A stretch of 13,361 nucleotides of DNA from Chloroflexota bacterium (GCA_030599405.1 JAUVOB010000004.1:1-13361); one strand, 5' to 3'; numbered from the stretch's first letter, positions 1 through 7,462 are shown. The notes: generated by a model from the letters alone, not told the origin. A program made the numbers and translations.

Positions 1-1791
1 CCAATTGATGACTTGAATAAACAATCCAACGAGCAATACCCCGCCGATCACTAGATATAGCTGTCGCTGTAACGAGAAACGCGGGTGGTCTAGACGGGCT
101 AGATCTTCCAGTAACCAGCTTAGGGCAGGGCAAAGAGCTATCAAGGCCGGAAGTAACAACCGCGATTGCCAAAGAGCAGCTGAACCAATAACTCCGGCTG
201 TCCAGAAGAGAAACTGCGTCAGGGCAAAGAAAAGAAGGCCACCTAGGGCAGCCGGTCTATTCGGCCGTTTGGCAATTACGCCATAAATGAGTAGCAGTGG
301 TAGAAAGATGAGGAACAGAGGGCCAATGGGACCGTCCTGGCTGGCGTCCCGAATCCCTAGCGTGATGTCGTATGGCAGGAGCAGCAGCCGTGTTCCAAGG
401 TAACCAACATCCAATTCGCAACCAGTCGCGTGCTGACCTACCAAGAACTCAGGACTGTATTCGGTACATGTGCTCGGATCAAAGGCGATTCCAGTGCCAC
501 CCTCGCTATATGCGGCCGAGCGGAATTCGTCCCAATTTGTGCCATCGAAAAGGAATGGATAGACCGGATTTTCAGTAAAGAACAGGTTTTTGATAAACCA
601 GGGAGAGGAGACAAGAAAGGCTAATCCAAGGAAGAGTAAAAGCGGTCTTAGTGCACGCCGCAACTCTTTCCTGTACCACCACAGGATCAGTCCGGCCAAA
701 GAGATAAGGGCGACGACGCTCGTATATTTAAGGCCCATCGCCAGACCAAGCATAATTCCACTGAAGATTATCCAGGAGCTGTCTTGCAGATTCGAAGCAG
801 GTGCCGGTTCGCCCGGAACCTCCTCGCTTTCGGCCGACTGTTGAGTTTCGTTTTGTCCCCGCCAACCCAGGCGCCACTTCAATAATGCATACAGAGCAAC
901 CACCTCATAGAAAACTAACGCGAGATCATTGTATGCCCACCCGGCGAGAGAAAGTATCATGGGTATGGCTAGAAGGAACAGAACGGCCGACCAAGCGTTC
1001 TTGACCCTCAAAAGTTCATCTGCGGATACAAACACCAGACCCATTAGCATGAGGGCGAAAATGAAATGTAGGAGAACCGCCGTTACTCCTCCGCGAATGC
1101 CCAGGGCGAGTAGATAGAGCATCTCGAACAATGAGGGGAAATTGAGGTGGGGGATGTCGATACCGGGGACAATTCGACCTTGTTCCAAATATAGCTTCGG
1201 CCCTGTTAGGTGATAGAAAAGCCCATCCCAGCTGGTTGATGGCAGTAGTGCGAGCGACAAGGCCAACAGAATCGATATCGAGAGAAATAGAAGGATTAGT
1301 CGTCCGGGGCGCGGCTTCGGCACTGTACGAATAAACCTGATGCTAGATCGGCCGGTGAAGAGCGTCAGCACGACCATAAGGAGTAACAGAACCGGTCGCG
1401 TGATGAACCCAGCCAGACCCAGGAAGAGAACGGTCACTCCCAGGATCCCGAATCCAAGCCCTAGACCAAACAGGAGTTCTTCTAAAGGAACAAACCTGCT
1501 TCGCCGCATCCTTCCCAATAACCATCGCCCTATACCAAAGGCGACAAACGCAATCCATAGGGCAACTAACAGGTCCAATAAGGTTCGTCCAAGAGCTTCG
1601 AGAGAGATTCTGAACGGCAACCACCGATCGATATTAGGGAAAAGCTCGAGAATAACTTTCAGGTATGCATTCTGTACGATGTAGTAACTAGCGATGCTAA
1701 CAGTTAGCCAGAGGAAAAATAAGAAGATTACGACCCACTTCAAAAAACTAGGCTTTCCACCGGTTTCGGAGAATTCTGGTTCCTTGCTCAT
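1..1791 (-). CDS. GT-C-type multi-pass membrane protein, 3' end cut by window edge
   Basis: The frame is open from an ATG at 1791 to the left edge, 597 codons without a stop, so the C-terminus lies outside the window. The product is very hydrophobic, with roughly a dozen membrane segments; the first is about residues 18-38. An extracytoplasmic loop around residues 185-222 reads SWDGLFYHL (D189, H194), then PKLYLEQGRIVP and NFPSLFEMLY. An Asp in the first large outer loop is typical of GT-C glycosyltransferases that use polyprenyl-phosphate sugars, and this loop resembles uncharacterised GT-C-like proteins. A polar acidic linker at about residues 310-340 splits two membrane blocks. The gene starts 20 bases after the stop of the neighbouring GT39-like gene, so they are probably co-transcribed. 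An in-frame GTG two codons upstream (1797) is an alternative start; neither has a clear ribosome binding site. Its place at the end of a polysaccharide operon suggests sugar transfer at the outer membrane face. The exact sugar cannot be told, and a polymerase or flippase role is not excluded. Confidence 0.85.
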   Translation of the reverse strand, partial: MSKEPEFSETGGKPSFLKWVVIFLFFLWLTVSIASYYIVQNAYLKVILELFPNIDRWLPFRISLEALGRTLLDLLVALWIAFVAFGIGRWLLGRMRRSRFVPLEELLFGLGLGFGILGVTVLFLGLAGFITRPVLLLLMVVLTLFTGRSSIRFIRTVPKPRPGRLILLFLSISILLALSLALLPSTSWDGLFYHLTGPKLYLEQGRIVPGIDIPHLNFPSLFEMLYLLALGIRGGVTAVLLHFIFALMLMGLVFVSADELLRVKNAWSAVLFLLAIPMILSLAGWAYNDLALVFYEVVALYALLKWRLGWRGQNETQQSAESEEVPGEPAPASNLQDSSWIIFSGIMLGLAMGLKYTSVVALISLAGLILWWYRKELRRALRPLLLFLGLAFLVSSPWFIKNLFFTENPVYPFLFDGTNWDEFRSAAYSEGGTGIAFDPSTCTEYSPEFLVGQHATGCELDVGYLGTRLLLLPYDITLGIRDASQDGPIGPLFLIFLPLLLIYGVIAKRPNRPAALGGLLFFALTQFLFWTAGVIGSAALWQSRLLLPALIALCPALSWLLEDLARLDHPRFSLQRQLYLVIGGVLLVGLFIQVINW

Positions 1792-1811
1792 GGTCACAGA
1801 CCGCGTTCTAG

Positions 1812-3284
1812 TTACCCTGAAAGCTCAAATAGGAGGATATCAATCCCGCCAACGTTGAACTGTTCAAGCCGGTGGTACCTATCGACGAAGTAATCTACCT
1901 GCTCTTTTTGCCACTCCTGACTATGCTCAAGAGCTACGATTAGCCAGAGGCGCGTTCCATCTTCGAGGCTGTTTGTGCGGGATAGTAGCGTACCGCCAAG
2001 GACGCGATAGATCGAATCGGGCTTTCGTGGATCCGGATCACCAATGAGCAGAGCGTGCTTATCATTATTCGTATATCGTAACCACGGTAGATAAGATCCG
2101 TCGCTGGTATGAAGCACTTGATCCCCTGGTTGTAGCCTCTCTTCCACAAATTCTGACGCCTCGCGATATGGCGGCTTAATAGGTTCCCCAACTATATAGA
2201 TGATCGCGTTTACCAACATTAGTACTACGGCGATAATCACTAAATAAGGCAGCGGTGTCCTCGACCTGGTGGCGCTCCAAGCTAATAGAATAATAAGGAA
2301 TGGCGAGGCAGCTGCCATGGTCCTTTCCGGCAAGAAAAAGGGCCGGATCATATATATGAATACTGGGACAATCACAAGCGTGATTAACATGAGTATGGGT
2401 AATGATGACCACACAATTTCAGAGTTTCTGTGAGCCTTGATAGTCTCTATAATCAGGAGGATCCCTATCGATAATATGAGGAAGAGTGAAAGACCGACTA
2501 GTATTGGGTGCGATGCCATACCGAAGAGGAGAAATGACAATGAAGTAAGTAGCTTGATTGGATTGTAATCAACTTCTTGATCTACAGGTCGCAGACTACC
2601 TAGTTCACTTTCCTGCTCATTCATCATCTGCAACAACCAGGGAAGAAAAATGATCACAAGCAACGTCCCGATTACAATGAATTTTGCAGTAATTGATGAA
2701 CGTCGAAATCGAACTATTGTATAGATACCCAAAGCGAATAAAGCCAGCCAGGCGAATACATGCGTAAAAACCGCCATGGCGAATACAACGGCGAAAATCA
2801 GCCACCAATACCAGCGATCCTCGCGAACGGCCCGCAGATAGGTGTAAGTTCCCAATGTAACCAGGAACATGAGCATGGTATACATACGCACTTCGTGGCT
2901 ATATAGGATGTGGAAGGGTGAAATGGCTATTAGCAAACAAGCCAAAATGGCAACGACTCGCCTTCCATTAAGTTCCCGGACCAACAGGTATGCCGCTGGG
3001 ATAAGCAGGAGGTTCCAGACAAGACCTAGCACTCGCAGGGAGCTATCGGAGTCTGGGAATGCGAATGTCCAGGCTTTGAGAAGAAGATAATAGAGCGGTG
3101 GATGACTGGATTGGACTGCGTTGTTCAATATCAGGTTGATGGGAAGAGAGGCTGCTAGGTAGCTAATTGCTTCATCGAACCAGAGGCTGCTTGTGCCAAG
3201 AGTTGGAAATCTGAGAATTGCCGCGAGGATGATGATAAGAAGCAACCACAATCTACTCCAGCGCTTGCTAAAGAACTTGCTCAT
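1812..3284 (-). CDS. Glycosyltransferase family 39-like membrane protein
   Basis: The 490-residue integral membrane protein has about 10-11 hydrophobic segments and a soluble C-terminal tail from about residue 376. The first outer loop carries LWFDEAISY (D37, E38), the acidic pair expected for the catalytic Asp in GT39/ArnT/PMT-like GT-C enzymes. It is followed by HPPLYYLLL at 61-69 and EVRMYTM at 131-137, both common in bacterial GT39 proteins. Such enzymes move a sugar from a polyprenyl-phosphate donor to a lipid, glycan or protein acceptor on the outer face of the membrane. The start ATG at 3284 gives the usual short basic N-terminus (KRWSR) before the first membrane helix. The gene lies 55 bases after the BY-kinase gene and 20 bases before the next GT-C gene, as part of the polysaccharide operon. 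Donor and acceptor are unknown. Confidence 0.88.
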   Translation of the reverse strand: MSKFFSKRWSRLWLLLIIILAAILRFPTLGTSSLWFDEAISYLAASLPINLILNNAVQSSHPPLYYLLLKAWTFAFPDSDSSLRVLGLVWNLLLIPAAYLLVRELNGRRVVAILACLLIAISPFHILYSHEVRMYTMLMFLVTLGTYTYLRAVREDRWYWWLIFAVVFAMAVFTHVFAWLALFALGIYTIVRFRRSSITAKFIVIGTLLVIIFLPWLLQMMNEQESELGSLRPVDQEVDYNPIKLLTSLSFLLFGMASHPILVGLSLFLILSIGILLIIETIKAHRNSEIVWSSLPILMLITLVIVPVFIYMIRPFFLPERTMAAASPFLIILLAWSATRSRTPLPYLVIIAVVLMLVNAIIYIVGEPIKPPYREASEFVEERLQPGDQVLHTSDGSYLPWLRYTNNDKHALLIGDPDPRKPDSIYRVLGGTLLSRTNSLEDGTRLWLIVALEHSQEWQKEQVDYFVDRYHRLEQFNVGGIDILLFELSG

Positions 3285-3339
3285 CCTGATTCACATAGAC
3301 AAGGAGTAATAAACGGGATTTCTATAACTCCGGCTATCG

Positions 3340-3981
3340 TTAGTACTCCCCTATCGTGCTGTCTTTTGGTGCGTTGGCAAGGGCGGCCCCAATTATTCTT
3401 ACGTTGGCTTTCTCGAGCAATTCCTTAGCACGTTGGGCATGATCGCGACGTGTTTTCCCGGCGCTAATAACCAATAGCACACCATCCACCTTAGCTCCAA
3501 GAACGGCCGCATCCGTGACGGCTATGACTGGCGGCGCGTCAAATAGAACAATATCCGCATCCTTTGCCAGGGATTCGATGATCTTGTCCAGCTTCTGCGC
3601 CCCCAGCATGTCGGCCGGATTTGGTGGTTTTGGCCCACTCGATAATAGCCGCAAACCGTCAACGGTAGTCTCCTGGAGGAACGGCTCGCCATCTTCCTCC
3701 AACATCAGGTTGGTTAAACCTGGCTCAGACTTCAGGTCGAACAACGTGTGCAGCGCCGGCCGCCGCAGATCGCTGTCCACGAGGACGGTCCGCCTCCCAC
3801 CTTGGGCAAGGGTTACGGCCAGGTTGGCAACGGTCGTGCTTTTTCCCTCGTCAGGGGCCGGAGAAGTAACTACCAGGGTACGAATTGGATCTTCCAAGCT
3901 GGAAAACTGCAGATTGGTTCGAAGTGTACGATAGGCCTCACTCACCGGTGAACGGGGGTCGGTTATAGTTATTAAATCCAT
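3340..3981 (-). CDS. CpsD/CapB-type bacterial tyrosine kinase (BY-kinase)
   Basis: The 213-residue cytoplasmic P-loop ATPase matches the CpsD/Wzc kinase family. The N-terminal SEAYRTLRTNLQF (14-26) is the family's oligomerisation motif. Walker A is SPAPDEGKSTT (40-50), Walker A' is VLVDSDLRRP (66-75), and Walker B is VLFDAPPV (145-152). In this family the kinase works with a separate Wzz/CpsC membrane activator to control capsule or exopolysaccharide chain length and export. Here two such partners lie directly upstream. The usual C-terminal cluster of several tyrosines is absent: the chain ends in IGEY with a single terminal Tyr213. Regulation by multi-site autophosphorylation is therefore doubtful. 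The ribosome binding site before the ATG at 3981 is weak, and 85 bases separate the gene from the upstream Wzz gene. Confidence 0.93.
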   Translation of the reverse strand: MDLITITDPRSPVSEAYRTLRTNLQFSSLEDPIRTLVVTSPAPDEGKSTTVANLAVTLAQGGRRTVLVDSDLRRPALHTLFDLKSEPGLTNLMLEEDGEPFLQETTVDGLRLLSSGPKPPNPADMLGAQKLDKIIESLAKDADIVLFDAPPVIAVTDAAVLGAKVDGVLLVISAGKTRRDHAQRAKELLEKANVRIIGAALANAPKDSTIGEY

Positions 3982-4066
3982 GATTGACTCGATTGATCTA
4001 AGCTAGACAAAAAGCCAATAATCAAATTGCACATCGCTATCCGAAGTGGATGTTGCTCTCCAGGCC

Positions 4067-4717
4067 TCACTTACCGGGTATCTTTCCAATCACCGGGATG
4101 TCGAGATAGCGCTCAATATCTTCACTTCTTCGCATAACACCGGATTCTCTCCATTCAAGGATAAATATGATTATTACACCCACCATCGCACCGAACACAA
4201 GGCCCGCGGCTGCGTTGATCTTGGTTTTAGGACGGGCGAGTCCGGCCTGTGGATCGTCGATAAACTCCACGTCTACTCGATCTTCCTTGCGCTGTGTCGC
4301 GTTATTGTCGATACGCCATTGAATGAATAGGTTGCCCCAGGTCTGCGTTATCCGATTTGCAAGGTCTGGGTCAGTACTCTCTGCATTAATCTGAATTACA
4401 AAACTGGAGTCATCCGAAGCTACTTCCACGTCACTAAGTAGCTCGCCAGGTTCCATGTCTAGCTGCAGCTCATCGATCACATTCGCAGCGCGGTAGCTGC
4501 TTCTGATCCACTGAACATATCCCCTCAACAGAAGTTTTGCTGCCTGCGATTGGCCAAAATCGGTTCGCGCTGGCTGCACGAGCATTCGTAAACTGGATTC
4601 ATAAACAGGCGTCTGCATTTTGCTGAAGCCATACGCAGCCGCGGCAGATAACACGGCCACCAGAATGATAATCCATCCTCGCTGGCGCAATACCCTTATG
4701 TAGTCACCTATTTCCAC
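4067..4717 (-). CDS. Wzz/CpsC-like polysaccharide chain-length and kinase-activator protein (second copy)
   Basis: The 216-residue protein has a Wzz/CpsC layout. A short cytoplasmic N-terminus (EIGDYIRVLRQRGW) leads to a first membrane helix at about 15-33. An extracytoplasmic domain of about 130 residues follows. A second helix at about 167-187 leads to a short cytoplasmic tail ending EDIERYLDIPVIGKIPGK. That tail stops at the 'IP' point where Wzc-type fusions continue into the kinase domain, so activator and kinase are split here as in Gram-positive CpsC/CpsD. It should pair with the BY-kinase encoded 85 bases downstream. The start is GTG at 4717, with GGGG about seven bases upstream as a modest ribosome binding site; no in-frame ATG suits better. 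A promoter-like sequence precedes it, so it may be transcribed both from the operon and on its own. Confidence 0.88.
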   Translation of the reverse strand: MEIGDYIRVLRQRGWIIILVAVLSAAAAYGFSKMQTPVYESSLRMLVQPARTDFGQSQAAKLLLRGYVQWIRSSYRAANVIDELQLDMEPGELLSDVEVASDDSSFVIQINAESTDPDLANRITQTWGNLFIQWRIDNNATQRKEDRVDVEFIDDPQAGLARPKTKINAAAGLVFGAMVGVIIIFILEWRESGVMRRSEDIERYLDIPVIGKIPGK

Positions 4718-4758
4718 GGGATACCCCGAAAATTCCTATTGATGCAAGTCATACCTAA

Positions 4759-4786
4759 ATCTTATAGAACAAAGGAATTATGTCAA
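4759..4786 (-). promoter_or_regulatory. Candidate sigma70-type internal promoter before the second Wzz gene
   Basis: On the minus strand a perfect TTGACA (4781-4786) is followed after 16 bases by TAAGAT (4759-4764), which matches TATAAT at four of six positions. Transcription would start about 35 bases before the GTG at 4717. The site lies in a 108-base gap between the two Wzz genes, the largest gap inside the polysaccharide operon. It could uncouple wzz2, the kinase and the GT-C genes from the upstream pspA-led transcript. Confidence 0.5.
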
Positions 4787-4825
4787 CTATTATGCGTCGA
4801 ACTGTAAGAATATCTGGAGCGGACA

Positions 4826-5503
4826 TCACCTCTTCGGGATCTCGCCGACCACCGATAAGCCTAACTTTTCCAGGTCATAGCGATCCCGAATTGTGGGATC
4901 TAGATACTCTACGAGAAACGCCAGCCCGAAACCGGCCGCGATCGCTAATACCAACCTGAAAGGCAAGTCAAGTTGCCTGGATAGACCAGGCGGGATGGCG
5001 TTTACTACCGGCTGGTCCAGCTGAACCAGATCCGCTGACTTTCCTCCCAATTGGGGTAAGCCCTGGTGGTTCTCCTCAATGAGGACAGTAGCCGCCGCTT
5101 TCATTATTCGGTCAAGTGTTTGAGAGTTGTGATAGTTGATTGATAGCGTCATCATGCTCCGCGTGCTATCCGAAGCGACGCCACCTTGAATATCGCCTGC
5201 CAGGACTGATATGCCATCTCCGGCCAGCTCTTGACTAACGAGCTCGGCAAATTGCCCGCTTCTCACCCAATCAGCCAGTGTGTTGACAGCATACTCAGAA
5301 GATTTCCAGTTCGCCAGGCGCTGTTCATCTGAATCGTCCGCCAACGTTGAAGGTTCCTGGCTGGCGATGAAACGAATGCCAGCATTGTAGAGTTGCCCTG
5401 GAGGTGAGTAAGTGATGATCAACACGACCAGGACAATAATCGCTGGCAAGACGATTAATAACCATCTACGTTTGATGACCAGCCAAAATTCCCTGAGTTC
5501 CAT
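4826..5503 (-). CDS. Wzz/CpsC-like polysaccharide chain-length determinant protein (first copy)
   Basis: The 225-residue protein has a first membrane helix at about 13-31, an extracytoplasmic region to about residue 180, a second helix at about 182-199, and a short cytoplasmic tail ending YDLEKLGLSVVGEIPKR. This is the Wzz/CpsC topology. The tail ends at the same place as in the other Wzz-like protein, just before a kinase domain would begin. The outer domain is not obviously similar to that of the second copy, so they are diverged paralogues rather than a recent duplication. The ATG overlaps the GT4 stop codon by one base (TAATG), a sign of translational coupling. It probably helps set glycan length or forms part of the export assembly. 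Which of the two Wzz proteins activates the BY-kinase cannot be told. Confidence 0.82.
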   Translation of the reverse strand: MELREFWLVIKRRWLLIVLPAIIVLVVLIITYSPPGQLYNAGIRFIASQEPSTLADDSDEQRLANWKSSEYAVNTLADWVRSGQFAELVSQELAGDGISVLAGDIQGGVASDSTRSMMTLSINYHNSQTLDRIMKAAATVLIEENHQGLPQLGGKSADLVQLDQPVVNAIPPGLSRQLDLPFRLVLAIAAGFGLAFLVEYLDPTIRDRYDLEKLGLSVVGEIPKR

Positions 5504-6597
5504 TAGTTCTTCTTTGTGTCTTCTAGCTTTCGTTCCACGAAATCGCTTAGCCGACTGGTAAACGCGACTGTATCGAATTTCTCAGCATGCGAGCGAATAA
5601 AAGTAGGATCGACCTTGTCTGTATCGAAACTCTCTACAGCCTCGATAATAGCAGCAACACTTTGTTCGGCAAAGAGCACTCCACTCCCAGGCACTACGGT
5701 CTCCAGAGCACCTCCCGCAGCGTAAGCGATGACGGGCCGACCTGCAGCCATCGCTTGGATCGGCGCGATGCCAAAATCCTCTTCACCGGGAAAAACGAAC
5801 GCTCGGCACCGGGCAAGAAGATCTGGCAGATCATCATCAGGTACGTACCCTTGAAAAGTTATCGTAGGACCTGCCAATTCCTCCAATCTTTCACGGTCAC
5901 GGCCGATTCCGGCTATAACCAAAGGTCGATCGAGTTGATTGAACGCTTCTCCCAGTAGATCTAATCGACGGTACGGAACGAGTCGCCCAACAATCAGGTA
6001 ATAGTCATCCACCTTCGAACTCGTTTCGAAGCGGGTTGTATCTACAGGAGGATAGATGATAGTTGATTCTCGTCGATAGACCTTGGCGATTCGTCGACGT
6101 ACGACATCTGATATGGCTATGAAATGGTCAACTCTGTCGGCCGCGATCCTGTCCCAAGCTCGCAAATAAGTAAGAATCGGGGGCAAGATCAATCGCGAAA
6201 ACCGGCCGATATGCTCGCGCTCAGCATACTGTTGGTAACGCCAAACATAGCGTGTTGGTGTGAGGCAGTAGCAAATGTGTTTTGTTGACGACCCGGTGAT
6301 GACGCCGTGACAAAAGCCACTTTTGTTGCTAATCACAACATCGAATTCACTGAAATCGAATTGCTCAAAGGCCAAGGGGTAAAGAGGCAAGTAGAACTGT
6401 TGCCGCTTTCTTGCCATTGGCAAACGATCGATGAAAGAAGTTCTGATATCCCATGTCCGCCAGGAATCAGGCATCGCCTCGCGACGGTATAAAGAGGTGT
6501 AAACAGGAGAATCTGGGAAGAGGGATACCAAGGCTTCGAGCACATCTTCGGCACCCCCTCTTTGGTTCAGCCAATCGTGCACGAGTGCAACTTTCAT
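5503..6597 (-). CDS. GT4-family glycosyltransferase (WbaZ-like)
   Basis: The 364-residue cytoplasmic GT-B enzyme starts MKVALVHDWLNQRGGAED, a typical GT4 opening with the glycine-rich loop of the acceptor domain. PTRYVWRYQQY (114-124) and a C-terminal donor domain with LIVGRLVPYRRLDLL (201-215), IAGIGRDRERL (228-238) and GEEDFGIAPIQAMAAGRPVI (271-290) follow. The whole resembles the WbaZ-like subgroup, often linked to mannosyl transfer, so GDP-mannose is a plausible but unproven donor. The family's E-x7-E motif is altered: the first Glu is E273, but position 281 is Gln (codon CAA). The gene begins 34 bases after the pspA stop and overlaps the first Wzz gene by one base. It probably adds one sugar of the repeat unit to a lipid-linked intermediate. 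The ribosome binding site is weak. Confidence 0.92.
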   Translation of the reverse strand: MKVALVHDWLNQRGGAEDVLEALVSLFPDSPVYTSLYRREAMPDSWRTWDIRTSFIDRLPMARKRQQFYLPLYPLAFEQFDFSEFDVVISNKSGFCHGVITGSSTKHICYCLTPTRYVWRYQQYAEREHIGRFSRLILPPILTYLRAWDRIAADRVDHFIAISDVVRRRIAKVYRRESTIIYPPVDTTRFETSSKVDDYYLIVGRLVPYRRLDLLGEAFNQLDRPLVIAGIGRDRERLEELAGPTITFQGYVPDDDLPDLLARCRAFVFPGEEDFGIAPIQAMAAGRPVIAYAAGGALETVVPGSGVLFAEQSVAAIIEAVESFDTDKVDPTFIRSHAEKFDTVAFTSRLSDFVERKLEDTKKN

Positions 6598-6631
6598 AAT
6601 TTATCGTTCCAGGCAAATCCCTCAATGAAGG

Positions 6632-7306
6632 CTAGATGCCTAAACGCTCCATACGAGCTGCCAATTCGGTTTCGACTTCTAGGCTATGCATAGCGTCATC
6701 GAGCTGATTGTCCAGTCCACTTGCCTCGACTTCCCAAGCCGCATCTGCATGGTCCAATCGCCGCCTAATGTTTTCAGCCGCTCGTGAAACCTCCGAATCG
6801 CCGTATCCCATCAGCGAATCAAGGGAACGCATCGCCTTAGTTGACACTTCTTTCGCCTTTGCCAGCTGAAGCAGAAACGCAAGCTCCTCCCGCTCTTGCT
6901 TAGCTATAGCAAGCCTCCCTTCTAGCTTTACTCGTACATCTTCAAGCCGCTCGGCTGCCTCCACTTGCCGCTCAAGAGAACTGTCATATGTCTCGATCAG
7001 CTCAAGGGTCGACATCAATTGTTTCTGAGAAACCATTGCCTCAGTCTGTTTTCCCTGGCGAAGGAATTCGTCGACCATGTAATCAAGCTTCGCCGCCTTA
7101 TCAGCAAGCAATCCTCGACGACGTTTAGTAGTACTTACCTGGGCAATCATCGGGGCAATGGTGCGCCGGAAGCGCTCTAGTTCTCTTTCTGCTTGCCGTA
7201 TGTAGTCGTCATAAACGGCAAGATCGCTCTTTTGAATAGCCTGATCGGCAAGATCATGTAGCGTGGCACGGACGAGAGTTTTTAGCTTCTGAAACAACGA
7301 CGCCAT
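6632..7306 (-). CDS. pspA: PspA/IM30 (LiaH) family membrane-stress protein
   Basis: From the ATG at 7306 the protein has 224 residues, a usual PspA/IM30 length. It starts MASLFQKLKTLVRATLHDLAD, an amphipathic membrane-binding helix as in the family. A long, almost unbroken alpha-helical coiled coil rich in Glu, Arg, Ala and Leu follows, including RQAERELERFRR, KRRRGLLADKAAKLD and RQVEAAERLEDVRVKLEGRLAIAKQEREEL. The family forms ESCRT-III-like helical assemblies on the inner membrane that support membrane integrity under stress. An upstream in-frame GTG at 7393 would add 29 residues, but that stretch lies over the preceding terminator and a -10 box, and PspA proteins do not carry such an extension. 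TATAAT ends six bases before the ATG, so the mRNA may be leaderless. The stop is 34 bases before the GT4 gene, placing PspA at the head of the polysaccharide operon. Confidence 0.93.
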   Translation of the reverse strand: MASLFQKLKTLVRATLHDLADQAIQKSDLAVYDDYIRQAERELERFRRTIAPMIAQVSTTKRRRGLLADKAAKLDYMVDEFLRQGKQTEAMVSQKQLMSTLELIETYDSSLERQVEAAERLEDVRVKLEGRLAIAKQEREELAFLLQLAKAKEVSTKAMRSLDSLMGYGDSEVSRAAENIRRRLDHADAAWEVEASGLDNQLDDAMHSLEVETELAARMERLGI

Positions 7307-7312
7307 GCCAGG

Positions 7313-7318
7313 ATTATA
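7313..7318 (-). promoter_or_regulatory. -10 box (TATAAT) of the pspA-led operon
   Basis: A perfect TATAAT on the minus strand ends six bases upstream of the pspA ATG at 7306. A start seven bases downstream of the box would put +1 at or within a base of the ATG, so the transcript would be leaderless. The -35 region is poor (TTCGTC at a 17-base spacing), which suggests an activator or an alternative sigma factor. The box lies directly downstream of the pspC terminator, as expected for a separate transcription unit. Confidence 0.5.
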
Positions 7319-7355
7319 CACGGGGGGAGAAAGCTGACGAAAACCGGTAAACAGG

Positions 7356-7388
7356 AAAAAACGGCCGTTAGTTAGACCAACGGCCGTT
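7356..7388 (-). terminator. Rho-independent terminator after pspC
   Basis: On the minus strand the self-complementary 10-mer AACGGCCGTT occurs twice (7379-7388 and 7360-7369), separated by 9 bases. This gives a perfect 10-bp stem followed by a run of T (six including the stem end). On the plus strand no T-run follows, so the terminator acts on the minus strand, between pspC and pspA. Confidence 0.85.
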
Positions 7389-7400
7389 CTCACCTTCTCT

Positions 7401-7440
7401 CTGGTTTTTACCAGGATCTATCTCGACCGGTGTACACCGG
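7401..7440 (-). repeat. Two extra hairpins/palindromes between pspC and its terminator
   Basis: A perfect 14-base palindrome CCGGTGTACACCGG lies at 7427-7440. A hairpin CTGGT-TTTT-ACCAG lies at 7401-7414. Together with the terminator they place three inverted repeats in about 85 bases after the pspC stop. The 14-base palindrome could be an operator for the pspA promoter about 110 bases further on, or part of a structured 3' end protecting the pspC mRNA. The sequence does not decide between these. Confidence 0.55.
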
Positions 7441-7462
7441 GTAGTCAAGAGATCAACCAGAG

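Noticed and set aside
1340..1684. 114-codon plus-strand frame and a 93-codon minus-strand frame in the left-end region
   Set aside because: Both overlap the 597-codon open membrane-protein frame, which has a proper hydrophobic pattern; these are shadows.
3515..3934. 139-codon plus-strand open frame opposite the BY-kinase gene
   Set aside because: It is antisense to conserved kinase motifs and its product resembles no protein family I know.
7307..7393. 29-residue N-terminal extension of PspA from GTG 7393
   Set aside because: It would run through the pspC terminator and the -10 box, and PspA proteins start at the MxxFxKL-type helix.
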